A stretch of DNA of 27,584 bases from Syntrophaceae bacterium UBA2210. Lineage in GTDB: Bacteria > Desulfobacterota > Syntrophia > Syntrophales > UBA2210. Made by a program: the position numbers and the translations under genes. Of this stretch, positions 1 to 9,500 are shown piece after piece (the first letter of the stretch is position 1; each line of letters starts with the position of its first letter). The stretch is from contig DCUQ01000026.1 of the NCBI GenBank assembly GCA_002327865.1, forward strand, positions 28,898-56,481, given 5' to 3'. The notes under the pieces were generated by a model. It saw only the letters and a program-made list of their open reading frames with translations, made no database searches and was not told the DNA's origin.

Positions 1-22
1 TACCAGGCTGGGCCACATCCCG
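1..22 (-). tRNA. tRNA-Pro, 5' part only (cut by the window edge)
   Basis: Read on the minus strand from position 22, the sequence CGGGATG-TG-GCCC-AGCCTGGTA looks like the start of a bacterial proline tRNA: a 7-nt acceptor strand beginning with the C1 typical of tRNA-Pro, the two linker bases, a 4-nt D stem and a D loop of the form AGCCTGGTA. The anticodon lies outside the window, so the isoacceptor cannot be given. A promoter-like sequence sits just upstream. The amino-acid identity is inferred from the C1 start and D loop. Confidence 0.75.
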
Positions 23-34
23 ACAAAGTCCCTG

Positions 35-61
35 ACTATATAATTTCCCGATAAATGTCCA
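35..61 (-). promoter_or_regulatory. sigma-70-type promoter for tRNA-Pro
   Basis: On the minus strand a TGGACA box (61-56) and a TATAGT box (40-35) are separated by 15 bp, each one mismatch from consensus. An alternative -35, TTGTGG, lies 18 bp from the same -10. Transcription would start near position 28, a few bases before the tRNA 5' end at 22. The 15-bp spacing is short, so the exact -35 is uncertain. Confidence 0.5.
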
Positions 62-175
62 CAAAAAAATGAATCGCATAAGAATATTTGTCAATATAAT
101 GCTGCAACTTGTTTCAGTCAGAAATTCGTGATACTAGTAACCTGTACCGCTTTACAGGAAGAAAGGATAAATAAG

Positions 176-589
176 GTGATAATATACGACCTTACATGCG
201 AAAAAAATCATATATTTGAATGCTGGTTCAACGACCACAAGTCCTTTGAGGAACAAAGAGAAAAAAACCTCATAGCATGTCCGGTGTGCGGAAGTTCAAG
301 CATAGCGATAGTGCCTTCCTCTATAACGGTTATGGGAAAGGAACCCAAGAAATTAAACGAAAATTTCAAAGGAATATCACCCGCAGAAACGCTCAGAATG
401 TTTAACGAATATATAGACAAAACATTTGAAGACGTGGGAAACAAATTCGCAGAAGTTGCGCTTAAGATACACATCGGTGAGGAAGACAGCCGTAACATAA
501 AGGGAACCGTAACAAAAACCGAAGAAGATACCCTCAGGGAAGAAGGCGTCCCCTTCATAAAGATTCCAATACCAAAATTAGACAGTTAA
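176..589 (+). CDS. DUF1178 family protein, small cysteine-containing protein of unknown function
   Basis: A 137-residue protein matching the DUF1178 pattern. The N-terminus MIIYDLTCEKNHIFE carries a first cysteine pair (C8, C16), followed by a short helix and a CPVCG knuckle (C35, C38); together they could bind a metal such as zinc. The rest is charged and helical. The frame is open from a GTG at 128, but the GTG at 176 is preferred: GAAAGG lies nine bases before it, and only there does the protein begin with the family's usual MIIYDL. The cysteine synthase/CysRS fusion starts 24 bp downstream on the same strand, so the two may be co-transcribed. The family has no established function that I know of. 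Confidence 0.85.
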   Translation: MIIYDLTCEKNHIFECWFNDHKSFEEQREKNLIACPVCGSSSIAIVPSSITVMGKEPKKLNENFKGISPAETLRMFNEYIDKTFEDVGNKFAEVALKIHIGEEDSRNIKGTVTKTEEDTLREEGVPFIKIPIPKLDS

Positions 590-613
590 CTATTAAGACC
601 CGGCTTCTTATCA

Positions 614-2923
614 ATGGAAAAAAAATACGATAATATTCTGGATCTGATCGGCAATACGCCCATTGTTGAAATCCGCAACCTCAACCCGAATAAAAAAGTC
701 AAAATATATGCGAAGCTGGAGGCATCCAACCCCGGCGGCTCTATAAAGGACAGGACCGCTCTATATATGATAGAGAAGGCGGAAGAACGGGGGTTGCTTT
801 TCCCGGAAAAGATCATCCTGGAAGCGACAAGCGGGAACACCGGTATCGGGCTCGCTCTTGTGGCAGCGGTAAAGGGGTATAAGATTATACTGGTGCTTTC
901 GGAGTCGGCGAGCGATGAACGGAAAAAAATTCTGAGGGCCCTAGGTGCCGAATTAATCCTCACCCCCGCGCATCTGGGCACCGACGGTGCTATCGAAGTT
1001 GTGTACGATATGCTGAGAGAGCACCCCGATAAATATTTCGTTCCCGACCAGTATAACAACGAAGATAATATCTTTGCACACTACCACGGAACAGCCGAAG
1101 AAATCTGGCGACAAACCGACAACAAGGTTACCACGGTGATTACATCGCTCGGCACATCCGGAACCGCCATGGGCATTTCCAGAAGACTCAAGGAATACAA
1201 TAAAACGATCAGAATCATCGGCGTGGAACCATATCTCCACCACAAGATACAGGGTCTCAAAAACATGAAAGAGTCATATCGACCCGGCATATTCAACAGA
1301 GAACACCTGGATGAAAAGATAAACATACTGGATGAAGATGCCTTCGAAATGGCGAGAAAACTTGCGAAAGAGGAAGGGATACTTGCCGGCATGAGTTCCG
1401 GAGCGGCAATGCACGTGGCCCTGGAAAAGGCCAGGGAGATGAAAGATGGGTTAATTGTCGTAATCCTGCCGGATAGTGCGGAGCGGTACCTCAGTACGGA
1501 ACTTTTTGCGGACAGGGAAGATACCTCTCTCTGCCTGTACAACACACTCACCAGGAATAAAGAGCCGTTCAGACCGATACGGACAGATCAGATCCTCATA
1601 CATTCATGTGGCCCGACTGTTCACGATATTCCCCACATAGGAACCTACCGCCGCTCAGTTGTTTCGGATATGATATCCAGGTATCTGGAATTCAAGGATT
1701 ACGCGGTCAAGCTCGTTTCCAATATCATAGACCTGGCTGACAACTCCATAAGCAACGCCGAAAAGGCCGGGGTGGATATCAAAAAGATTACAAAGCACCA
1801 TACAGAGATATTCTTCAACGATCTCGTTAAACTCGATATTCGTCGTGACAACATCTACCCGGTAGCGAGTGAAAATGTCGAATTGATGATCAAGCTGGTG
1901 GAAAAACTCGCGGAGAAGGGATTCGCATATGAGAAATTGAAATCCGTTTATTTCGATATATCAAGGCTCGACGACTACGGACTCTTATCCAACATAGATC
2001 TGGCAAATGTACGGCATTCACGTACAGTGGACAGGGATAATTATGAAAAGGACAGTCCCGTAGATTTTACGCTATTAAAAAGAACAACGCTGACCGAATT
2101 AAAGAAAGGTATATACTTCAAGACAAAGTGGGGAAATGTACGGCCGGGCTGGCATCTCGAATGTGCCGCTATGGCCATGAAATACCTGTCAGAAACTTTC
2201 GACATCTATATAAGTGGATCCGATATCATCTTCCCGCACTGTGAAAATGTCATGGCGATAGGAAAAGCAGTTACCGGGGAAAACATGGCGAATTACTGGC
2301 TGGCCTCCGAACTCGTAATGATGGAAGGCAAAAAAATGTCCCGGTCTACGAATAATTCTTTTACAATGAGTGATCTGGAAGCGAAAGGATATTCCGGAAG
2401 GGAAATCAGATACTTTCTCCTAAGCTCTCACTACAGAAAGCCACTGAGTTTCTCGTTCGGCGCCCTGGATACCGCTCGTAATACCATTAAGCGCCTGAAT
2501 AATTTTATACATAGATTGCTGAATTTCGTCCCCGGAGACGGAAACACGGACGTGAATCAGTTTGTCTATGATATCAGAAAGGGATTTACTGAAGCGATGG
2601 ACGACGATTTCAACATATCGGGAGCCCTCGCCTGCGTATTCGAATTTGTGAGAAGGGTTAATATTCCTCTGACCAATCAGCAACTTACAAGGAAACAGAG
2701 AGATACCGTCCTCGAAATCATGAAGGGAATTAATTCCGTCCTTCGCATAATGAATTTCGAAGAAGAACCGCTCGGCGAAGATGTTGCAAGGCTGATAGAA
2801 GAAAGAAACAAGGCCAAGACCGCCCGCGACTGGGAGAAATCCGACCGCCTCAGGGAAAAACTCTCGGCGATGGGGATACTTGTTCACGATACACCGGAAG
2901 GAACGATCTGGACAGTGAAATAA
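614..2923 (+). CDS. Fusion of PLP-dependent cysteine synthase (CysM-like) and divergent cysteinyl-tRNA synthetase
   Basis: A 769-residue two-domain protein. Residues 1-300 are an O-acetylserine or O-phosphoserine sulfhydrylase of the CysK/CysM fold: PLP lysine K45 in PGGSIKDR, SGNTG at 73-77, GTSGT at 180-184 (closer to CysM) and GMSSGAA near 259. Residues 320-769 are a class I cysteinyl-tRNA synthetase: CGPTVHD at 332, GWHLEC at 512-517, KMSRS at 574-578 and the helical C-terminal region. The obvious reading is a bifunctional enzyme that makes cysteine and loads it on tRNA-Cys. The synthetase half is unusual: HIGH reads HIGT (341-344), the usual HHENE reads HCENV (542-546) so the glutamate zinc ligand is replaced by valine, and the NxTDxDDK motif reads NIIDLADN. 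It may have reduced or altered activity. There is no clear Shine-Dalgarno before the ATG. Confidence 0.9.
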   Translation: MEKKYDNILDLIGNTPIVEIRNLNPNKKVKIYAKLEASNPGGSIKDRTALYMIEKAEERGLLFPEKIILEATSGNTGIGLALVAAVKGYKIILVLSESASDERKKILRALGAELILTPAHLGTDGAIEVVYDMLREHPDKYFVPDQYNNEDNIFAHYHGTAEEIWRQTDNKVTTVITSLGTSGTAMGISRRLKEYNKTIRIIGVEPYLHHKIQGLKNMKESYRPGIFNREHLDEKINILDEDAFEMARKLAKEEGILAGMSSGAAMHVALEKAREMKDGLIVVILPDSAERYLSTELFADREDTSLCLYNTLTRNKEPFRPIRTDQILIHSCGPTVHDIPHIGTYRRSVVSDMISRYLEFKDYAVKLVSNIIDLADNSISNAEKAGVDIKKITKHHTEIFFNDLVKLDIRRDNIYPVASENVELMIKLVEKLAEKGFAYEKLKSVYFDISRLDDYGLLSNIDLANVRHSRTVDRDNYEKDSPVDFTLLKRTTLTELKKGIYFKTKWGNVRPGWHLECAAMAMKYLSETFDIYISGSDIIFPHCENVMAIGKAVTGENMANYWLASELVMMEGKKMSRSTNNSFTMSDLEAKGYSGREIRYFLLSSHYRKPLSFSFGALDTARNTIKRLNNFIHRLLNFVPGDGNTDVNQFVYDIRKGFTEAMDDDFNISGALACVFEFVRRVNIPLTNQQLTRKQRDTVLEIMKGINSVLRIMNFEEEPLGEDVARLIEERNKAKTARDWEKSDRLREKLSAMGILVHDTPEGTIWTVK

Positions 2924-3262
2924 GAATTCTAATGGAAAGTGTTTCTCTTGTGCTTTGCGATGTGCGTACAACAAACCGTAACTTGTTGCGGGAAGGTTAC
3001 GATTAAAGGTACTTTCCCGTATTCCGAACCCGATCCGGAGTGAAACAGCCGGTTAATCGAGTCACATTCCGACAACAAGTCCTACCGCAATATCCAACCT
3101 GATGAAAACGACCGGTGGTTATGTTGTTTCCGCCAGTCCCATGGATGTGCCAAAAGGTAGAATATCTTCGAATATCTTATGTCCTGCCACCACGGTACAA
3201 ACTCGGTTACGGAAACAGCATAGATACCAGCCAGGAAAACAGACAACGCGCAAACTGCATGA
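2924..3262. other. Gene-free interval between the cys fusion and nth, with inverted repeats
   Basis: I see no credible gene here; the open frames on both strands lack family features. Inverted repeats are present: CGTAAC (2977-2982) with GTTACG (2996-3001), and a wider pair ACTTGTTG (2981-2988) with CAACAAGT (3073-3080) enclosing 84 bases. The two left arms overlap, so they would be alternative folds. No thymine-rich terminator tail follows the fusion gene. It could hold a structured RNA or simply be decayed sequence. Confidence 0.4.
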
Positions 3263-3919
3263 TCAACGGCTTTTCGTGACTCCCTGCCGCGGGCAGTGGA
3301 TCGCGACAGGGCATTTACTGCACATCGGCGAAACGGGCCGGCAGATATTGCGACCAAATGCCACCATGATCGTATTGTAATCGCTCCAGTACGCCTGGGG
3401 AAGTTTTTCTCTCAATGCGTACTCAGTCGCTTCGGGCGTGTCGGTCCTTACATAGCCCAGGCGGTTCGAGATCCTGTGAACATGCGTGTCCACACATATT
3501 CCTTTTCCCCCGTACCCCAGTGTGACAACGAGGTTGGCGGTCTTTCTGCCCACACCCTTAAGCGTCAGCAACTCTTCAATGCTATCGGGGACACGGGAGT
3601 TATACCGTTCGATCAGTTCACGGCACACATGCAATATTGTCTTCGCCTTGTTCCTGTAAAAACCGACGGGATAAATGGCGTTTATAATCTGATCTTCAGA
3701 GAGTTGCAACATCTCCGAAGGGTTGCCGGCCAGCGCGAAAAGATTTTCGGTGGCTATCTCCGTAACCTCGTCCTTTGTCCTTAGGCTGAGAAGAGTGGAT
3801 ACAAGTATCTGGAAAGGATCTGATTTTTTCTCCGCGAGAGCGGAAACTATAGGAAGTTTTTTCGTCTTCAGGTCTTCTTTAAGAGTCTCAATTACTGTTG
3901 CTATATCAATTTCTTTCAT
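3263..3919 (-). CDS. nth: Endonuclease III, base-excision repair glycosylase/AP lyase
   Basis: A 218-residue protein of normal length for Nth. It removes oxidised pyrimidines and cleaves abasic sites. The helix-hairpin-helix LKGVGRKTA (120-128) carries the catalytic lysine K126, and D144 in CVDTHVHRI is the conserved catalytic aspartate. The C-terminal [4Fe-4S] loop is complete, C193-x6-C200-x2-C203-x5-C209. It is separated from fdhE upstream by about 190 bp of structured intergenic DNA, so it is probably transcribed on its own. The Shine-Dalgarno before the ATG is weak. Confidence 0.95.
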   Translation of the reverse strand: MKEIDIATVIETLKEDLKTKKLPIVSALAEKKSDPFQILVSTLLSLRTKDEVTEIATENLFALAGNPSEMLQLSEDQIINAIYPVGFYRNKAKTILHVCRELIERYNSRVPDSIEELLTLKGVGRKTANLVVTLGYGGKGICVDTHVHRISNRLGYVRTDTPEATEYALREKLPQAYWSDYNTIMVAFGRNICRPVSPMCSKCPVAIHCPRQGVTKSR

Positions 3920-3993
3920 GAGGCACGATTATCAGCGGCCGATATCAGGTATCACATTCTCCGCAACAAGCCGCAGGGATTTTCAAAAACTAT

Positions 3994-4092
3994 CCCCCGT
4001 GTTTTCCAGGCAGAACCTGATTCCGTACCCTGTTAATCGGGGGTAACGGGGAAAATGCATCCCCTGTGCGGTCGCTGTTTCGTAGGAAACAG
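3994..4092. other. Cluster of inverted repeats between fdhE and nth, possible structured RNA
   Basis: Several stem-forming pairs are packed together: CCCCCG (3994-3999) with CGGGGG (4038-4043) enclosing CAGG (4007-4010)/CCTG (4016-4019); GGGG (4048-4051) with CCCC (4061-4064); and a perfect 7-bp hairpin CTGTTTC-GTAG-GAAACAG (4075-4092). The last lies just beyond the fdhE stop and may end that transcript, but no run of uridines follows it on the minus strand. No known RNA family is recognised with confidence. Confidence 0.4.
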
Positions 4093-4108
4093 ATGTGCCC
4101 AGGGATTG

Positions 4109-4942
4109 TTATTCGTATCCTTCCTCATCGGCCAGAATATCCAGATGCAGCGTCGCTATATCTTCGACATCGAGATTCGGTTTTTTCTTGGTTTTTCTGA
4201 AATCAACCGTTTTTATGTATTTATTGCAGACGTTACATACATCCACCCTGTATTTTTCTTCGTCCTCAATCGTAAAATAGGCCAATGTCTGTTGATCTTC
4301 ATTGCCACAGAATGGACATTTTACACGTCTGAACTGCCATTCAAACCCACACTGGCCACAAAAAAGGAACCTTTTCCCGCCCTCTTCTCTGAGTTCTGAT
4401 ATTTTAGGCTCTCTTCCGCAGATGGGACAATAACCTTCAGACCACCGCGCTTTAAAAATAGTATCCTTGTATTTCTCAGAAAGAAATTCCAGCGACGGAC
4501 GCAGACTCTCTTCAATAAGAAAACCCAAAAGATCGAAAATGCCGCTTAAGTCGTCATCCTGTTCATCTTCATCCTGTTGAAAGGTGAAAGAATCACGAAC
4601 CATTTTCGTATAATCGAGTTCGCCTTTTTCCATTTTTTCTACGATTTCACTGGTTTCCTCCAGAGCTCTCTTATTGGCTATCTCCAGCAGGGCGGCAAAA
4701 TATTCCCGCGGTCCCTCAAGACCAAACGTGCCTCCGGGGAAATCGACAATGGGAAACCCCCCTGCAAGCTTTTTCTCTATAAGCGATTCGTTTACGTTAA
4801 AGATATCGTTCTTTACCTTACGGCGATACTGTTCCCTCAATATGAGTGACTCCTCGAGAATATCGAGCAGCTCCTCATAATGAGGATTCATATTTTTGTA
4901 CCCGCTGATAGTTTCCAGGGTATCTTTCAATAACTCTGCCAT
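4109..4942 (-). CDS. fdhE: Formate dehydrogenase accessory protein FdhE
   Basis: A 277-residue FdhE-type protein, needed in the cytoplasm for activity of the respiratory formate dehydrogenases, probably by acting on the metal centre or the Tat-bound catalytic subunit before export. It has the family's four CxxC knuckles: C172/C175 (CPICG), C195/C198 (CGQCG), C209/C212 (CPFCG) and C236/C239 (CNVCN), presumed rubredoxin-like iron sites. The N-terminal half is acidic and helical. The start is supported by AGGTG before the ATG. It follows fdnI by 144 bp on the same strand with a hairpin in the gap, so it is probably expressed by partial read-through or from its own promoter. Confidence 0.93.
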   Translation of the reverse strand: MAELLKDTLETISGYKNMNPHYEELLDILEESLILREQYRRKVKNDIFNVNESLIEKKLAGGFPIVDFPGGTFGLEGPREYFAALLEIANKRALEETSEIVEKMEKGELDYTKMVRDSFTFQQDEDEQDDDLSGIFDLLGFLIEESLRPSLEFLSEKYKDTIFKARWSEGYCPICGREPKISELREEGGKRFLFCGQCGFEWQFRRVKCPFCGNEDQQTLAYFTIEDEEKYRVDVCNVCNKYIKTVDFRKTKKKPNLDVEDIATLHLDILADEEGYE

Positions 4943-5020
4943 GCTTCACCTCTTAGGGATTTAAAAAGACCCCCTATATATTCTTTTTCTTATAAACTCA
5001 AGGATTTCTTCTTCAGCAGA

Positions 5021-5052
5021 AAGGGGCCTGTCCTCGTTCGAACAGACCCCTT
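5021..5052 (-). terminator. Hairpin terminator or attenuator between fdnI and fdhE
   Basis: On the minus strand AAGGGGTCTGT (5052-5042) pairs with ACAGGCCCCTT (5031-5021), 11 bp with one U-G pair in the transcript and a 10-nt loop. The stem is followed by TCTGCTGAAG, only weakly uridine-rich, so termination is likely partial. This fits a need for more FdnGHI than FdhE. Confidence 0.5.
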
Positions 5053-5086
5053 GATCACAAAATAACAAACATTTCAGATTGAGTTT

Positions 5087-5725
5087 CTAATCCGAAGTCT
5101 CCAGTTTTCCTTTTTCTTCCATCTCTTTCAGCCATTTCGGACACTGCTTTTCAGCCCAGGACCTTGTAACCCATCCGGTAAGAACCGCCGATACGGAGCC
5201 GGGAACACCGATTGTTCCCAGATATAAATGGATAAAGAAAAATGGAAATATCACAAGAAAACCAAGCGCATGTAACGGATACATCCATCGTACCAGACCC
5301 ACTGGATAACCAAGCGGGAACCACATAATAAACCCGGTGACGATCATGACAACCCCAAAGAGTGCCACGGCCCAGAAAAATGCCTTCTGCCCCGGGTTGT
5401 ATTTCCCCGTCTCAGGCGGGTGTTCTACGTGCCAGAGATACCCTCCCGCACACTTGATCCAGTCCAGATCCTCAGGGAATTTGAATATACCGGCCTCCTT
5501 CCACCATATCAGTATGGCGAAAAGAAGCGACGGGATGAACAAAAGCCCGCAGAAGTTGTGAAGTAGTTTCAAGCTCTTCAGTCCACCGACAGGAATCCCA
5601 AGAAAGTTAAGCGAATGGAACATCATTCCCAACCCCGTAATCATAAGGATAAGGCATGAAACAGCCATACTCCAGTGCACTACCCTCTCAAATCCATCGG
5701 ATACTTTTATCATTCCTTTTTTCAT
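5087..5725 (-). CDS. fdnI: Formate dehydrogenase gamma subunit, membrane cytochrome b556
   Basis: A 212-residue integral membrane protein that accepts electrons from the iron-sulfur subunit and passes them to the quinone pool or another membrane acceptor. Four hydrophobic helices are visible (about 16-36, 53-75, 115-137 and 150-172). Candidate haem ligands are H17, H56, H152 and H166, the pattern of the FdnI/FdoI family, and the loop motif YNPGQK (109-114) is also typical. One base separates its ATG from the fdnH stop codon, and GGAGG lies within the end of fdnH, so translation is probably coupled. Confidence 0.93.
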   Translation of the reverse strand: MKKGMIKVSDGFERVVHWSMAVSCLILMITGLGMMFHSLNFLGIPVGGLKSLKLLHNFCGLLFIPSLLFAILIWWKEAGIFKFPEDLDWIKCAGGYLWHVEHPPETGKYNPGQKAFFWAVALFGVVMIVTGFIMWFPLGYPVGLVRWMYPLHALGFLVIFPFFFIHLYLGTIGVPGSVSAVLTGWVTRSWAEKQCPKWLKEMEEKGKLETSD

Positions 5726-5726
5726 G

Positions 5727-6521
5727 TTATTCGCCTCCTTCCTTGCTCACATGATCTCCATCACCGCTCGTATCTTTAGGGCCATGGATGAGGTAGTGTA
5801 AGAAAGATCCTGCAATCACACCACCGGCAGCAAACAGGCTGAGCGGTTTGAGCCAGTCTTTCCATACAATTACAGAAAGAGGAACTCTCGGTTTTTCCGG
5901 AAGTCTGTCATAGACACCGGCCTTTTCCGGAAGGACATATATCATGTGTGTTCCATCGACAAATTTGTCTCCATATACAGAGGCGTCTCCACCCAGTTCC
6001 TTTACCCGCGCATACGCCACTTTCAGCATATCATTCTTCTCTCCGAAGCGCAGAGCGCCGGTAGGACAGGCCTTGACACAGGCCGGTTCCATCGCGTTGT
6101 CGATCCGGGAAAAGCACATGTCGCATTTGAAGACCTTGTCGGTGTCAGGATCGTATTTAGGCACCTCGAAAGGACACGCAAAGACGCATTCCTTGCATCC
6201 GATACACTTGCTGCCGTCAAGAGCGACCGTACCGTACTCTGTATGCGACAGGGCACCACTCGGACAGACCTTCACACAGGCAGCATCGGTGCAGTGCATG
6301 CAGGCGTCATGTCTGAACAGCCAGTCAACGCCGCCATCGGTAGATATTTCCTGAAACCTTATGATATTCCAGGTGTTCGGCTGAAGATCAGGAGGATTCT
6401 GATAGGTTCCGGTGTTGACAGTCTGCTTCGCCGGCAGCTGGTTCCACTGCTTGCATGCCAACTGGCATCCCCTGCAACCGGTACATTTTGAAAGATCGCA
6501 CAATTTGATTTTTTCAGACAT
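5727..6521 (-). CDS. fdnH: Formate dehydrogenase beta subunit, four-cluster ferredoxin-type protein
   Basis: A 264-residue electron-transfer subunit. Sixteen cysteines form four [4Fe-4S] sites: C13/C16/C19/C23, C74/C77/C82/C86, C106/C109/C112/C116 and C133/C136/C148/C152. A single C-terminal transmembrane helix (about 226-246) anchors it, as in E. coli FdnH. It has no signal peptide; the family is exported as a complex with the Tat-signal-bearing alpha subunit. It starts 3 bp after fdnG behind a strong AAGGAGGTG, and its stop lies 1 bp before fdnI. Confidence 0.95.
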   Translation of the reverse strand: MSEKIKLCDLSKCTGCRGCQLACKQWNQLPAKQTVNTGTYQNPPDLQPNTWNIIRFQEISTDGGVDWLFRHDACMHCTDAACVKVCPSGALSHTEYGTVALDGSKCIGCKECVFACPFEVPKYDPDTDKVFKCDMCFSRIDNAMEPACVKACPTGALRFGEKNDMLKVAYARVKELGGDASVYGDKFVDGTHMIYVLPEKAGVYDRLPEKPRVPLSVIVWKDWLKPLSLFAAGGVIAGSFLHYLIHGPKDTSGDGDHVSKEGGE

Positions 6522-6524
6522 GGC

Positions 6525-9500
6525 TTACACCTCCTTCCTTTCGACATTTACCATGAAGGCCTTGCTCTCCGGGATCATGGTATTGGCGTCTCCGATAAAC
6601 GGAGTCACGATATTAGCGGAATCACCGAAAGTAAAGACCTCCGGTTTCTTGTCGCCATGCACGTACTCTCTCATTTTCGTGGTAACCCATCCGTAGTGCC
6701 ACGGTATTCCGACCTCATGAATCGTATTGCCGTTTATATTGAAGGGCTTCCATCGCTCTGTTACGATCGCCACTGCATCGACCTCCCCTCTGACCGATTT
6801 TACCGTGACGATTTCACCGTTCTTGATTCCCTTGTTCTTTGCAAGCTCGGTGCCGATCTCAACGAACATGGAAGGCTGCATCTCCGCAAGCCAGGGGCAC
6901 CATCTCGTCATAAGACCGGTCTGCCAGTGTTCGCTAACCCGATAGGTTGAACAGATGATCGGGAATCTGGGGTCGCAGGTCGCCCGGGCATCCACGTCGG
7001 TCCCCGTTCCTTCCTCATCCCATCTCTTGATCGTGGGATTGACAAACTGCGGAGAGAGAATGTTACTCTCAATGGGGCACTCCAGGGGCTCATAGTGCTC
7101 CGGGAAAGGACCGTCTGCGAGTCCTGGGCCAAAGATCGAACCGACGCCGTGGGGTTTCATGATAAAGGGAGGTCTTCCGGAACCCGGTGCGGCAACACCG
7201 TCCGGGACATCGCCGACCCACTTGGAACCGTCCCATACAATAACTGGGTGTTTCTTGTCCCACGGTATACCTGTTTCCGGATCAACGGAAGCACCGTTAT
7301 AGATTATCCTGCGGTTAACCGGCCAGCACCATGCCCATTCGGGATACAGACCGACACCGGATTCATCCTTTTTACCACGGCGTGCAGCCATATTCCCATT
7401 CTCGGTATAGGAATTACAGTAAAGCCAGTTTCCGGAAGAGGTGGAACCGTCATCCTGGAGAAAAGCGAAGCTGGGAACCAGGGTACCCTTTTTGTACAGC
7501 GTTCCCTTTATCTCCTTATCTTCGAGGAAATAGCCGTTTATCTCCCTGGCTATATAGTGGGCGTCCAGATGCCTGATCTTGCCGTCGACATTCCTGGGTC
7601 CATAGTCCCACGTCATCTTGATAAAAGCCTCTTTCAGCGGGCCATCCTCTTTTTCGTAGAGTTCCTTGAGTTTGTAGAAGAGTTCCGAGATAATTTCACC
7701 ATCAGGCATGGCCTCTCCGGGAGAATCGACGGCCTTGTACCGCCACTGCATCCAGCGGCCGCTGTTGGTAATGCTTCCTTCCTTCTCAATCGAGGCAGAG
7801 CAGGGAAGCATAAAGACTTCCGTCTTTATCTTCTTGGGATCCATACCGGGTCCCTTCCAGAAGGATCCTGTTTCATTGTCGAATATATTGACATTGACCA
7901 TCCAGTCCAGCTTGCCCATGGCCTGCCGGGTCTTGTTGGAACTGGCGCCGCTGCACGCAGGATTCTGCCCCCACGCGAAGAAGCCGGTGAATTTGCCCTT
8001 GTACATCGCGTCGAAGAGACTCAGCCACGAGTAGTTTTTACCGTCATCGAGCTTGGGCAGGTAGCCGTAAGCTTCTTCCAGTGTGGCATTCATGCCGTAA
8101 TGAGCTCTCAACAGACTGGCCAAATATTTCGGCTTGTTGCTCCACCAGTTCAGGCTATTCGGCTCATTTGTCTTCGGCGTGTTCTTCTCATTGTAAGCAG
8201 CAAGCGTAGGCAGGGATGCCGTAGGTGTCTGCAGATATCCCGGCAGGATATGGAACAGCAGGCACTGATCGGTGGAACCCTGAACGTTGGACTCGCCTCT
8301 CAGCGCGTTGACACCGCCGCCGGTTACACCCATATTGCCAAGGAGCAACTGGATAATCGACATGGTCCTGATGTTCTGGACACCGACCGTATGCTGGGTC
8401 CAGCCCATAGCATACATGATCGTTCCGGCCTTTCCGACTTCACCGGTTTTCGAATACTCCTTGTAAACCTCAAGCAGCTTTTCTTTCGGCGTACCGGTAA
8501 TCTTAGAGACGATATCCAGGTTATACCGAGAATAATGTTTCTTCAGCAGTTGATAAACACAGTTGGGATCCTGAAGACTCATATCCTTCTTGGCGGCTCC
8601 GCTGGAATCCGTCTGGAATGACCATGAAGACTTATCGTATTTGGTGCCTTTGAGGCCGGAGAAAACACCATCGTTGTCTCCGGGAAGTTTGAAACCGGGG
8701 TTTACCAGGAACGGGGCATTGGTATAATATTTAACATATTTCTCCTGGATAAGTCCGTTTTCCAGAATATACTTGATCATACCACCAAGAAAAGCTATAT
8801 CGCTTCCCGATCTCAAAGAAGCATAGATGTCGGCCTTAGAAGAGGTCTGCGTGAATCGAGGATCCACATTGATCAGCTTTGCACCGTTCTCCATGGCCTT
8901 GGTCACATATTTGAATGAAATGGGGTGATTGGAAGCCGCGTTACTTCCCATGATAAGCACACAATCACTGTACTGAATATCGATCCAGTGATTGGTCATC
9001 GCACCGCGTCCGAACGACTCTGCCAGAGCCGCAACAGTAGCGGAGTGTCAGATACGGGCCTGATGTTCAATATATACCAGGCCCAACCCCCGTAAGAATT
9101 TTTGATAAATAAAGCACTCTTCGTTATCCATGGCGGCGCTGCCTACAGAAGCGATTCCCTCGGTTCTGTTAACCACCTGGCCTTGCGCGTTCTTGAAAAC
9201 GAAACTGTTGTCTCTGCTCTTCTTTACATTCCGGGCAATCTTGTCGATCATCCATTCCCAGGATTTTTCCTCCCACTTGTCGGAATAAGGTGCCCGGTAC
9301 AGCGGTTTATCGAGACGATTATTATTAACGGAAAGTTGATAGATAGACCCTCCCTTACTACAGAGCGAACCCCTGTTTACCGGATGATCCGGATCTCCTT
9401 CCGTGTTGATGACCTTACCGTTGCGAACGGAAACTATAATGCCGCATCCGACTGCACAATAAGGACAGATTGTGGTGGTCTCTTTTGCATATTTGATCTT

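Noticed and set aside
2981..3083. Possible 5S rRNA-like stretch (CCGAAC...GGAGTGAAAC inside a closing stem)
   Set aside because: The short motif recalls loop C of 5S rRNA, but the region is too short, helices II, IV and V cannot be formed, and an extra four bases interrupt the motif.
3082..3380. Overlapping ORFs on both strands next to nth
   Set aside because: Both run partly over the real nth gene in other frames and show no domain features.
3950..4100. Possible cobalamin riboswitch
   Set aside because: Fragments such as GTTAATCGGGG and GAAAATCCC recall the family, but the B12 box and the order of elements do not fit on either strand, and the flanking genes are not B12-related.
7095..8621. 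508-codon plus-strand ORF
   Set aside because: It lies wholly antisense to fdnG, whose protein is unmistakable. Long antisense frames arise from codon bias.
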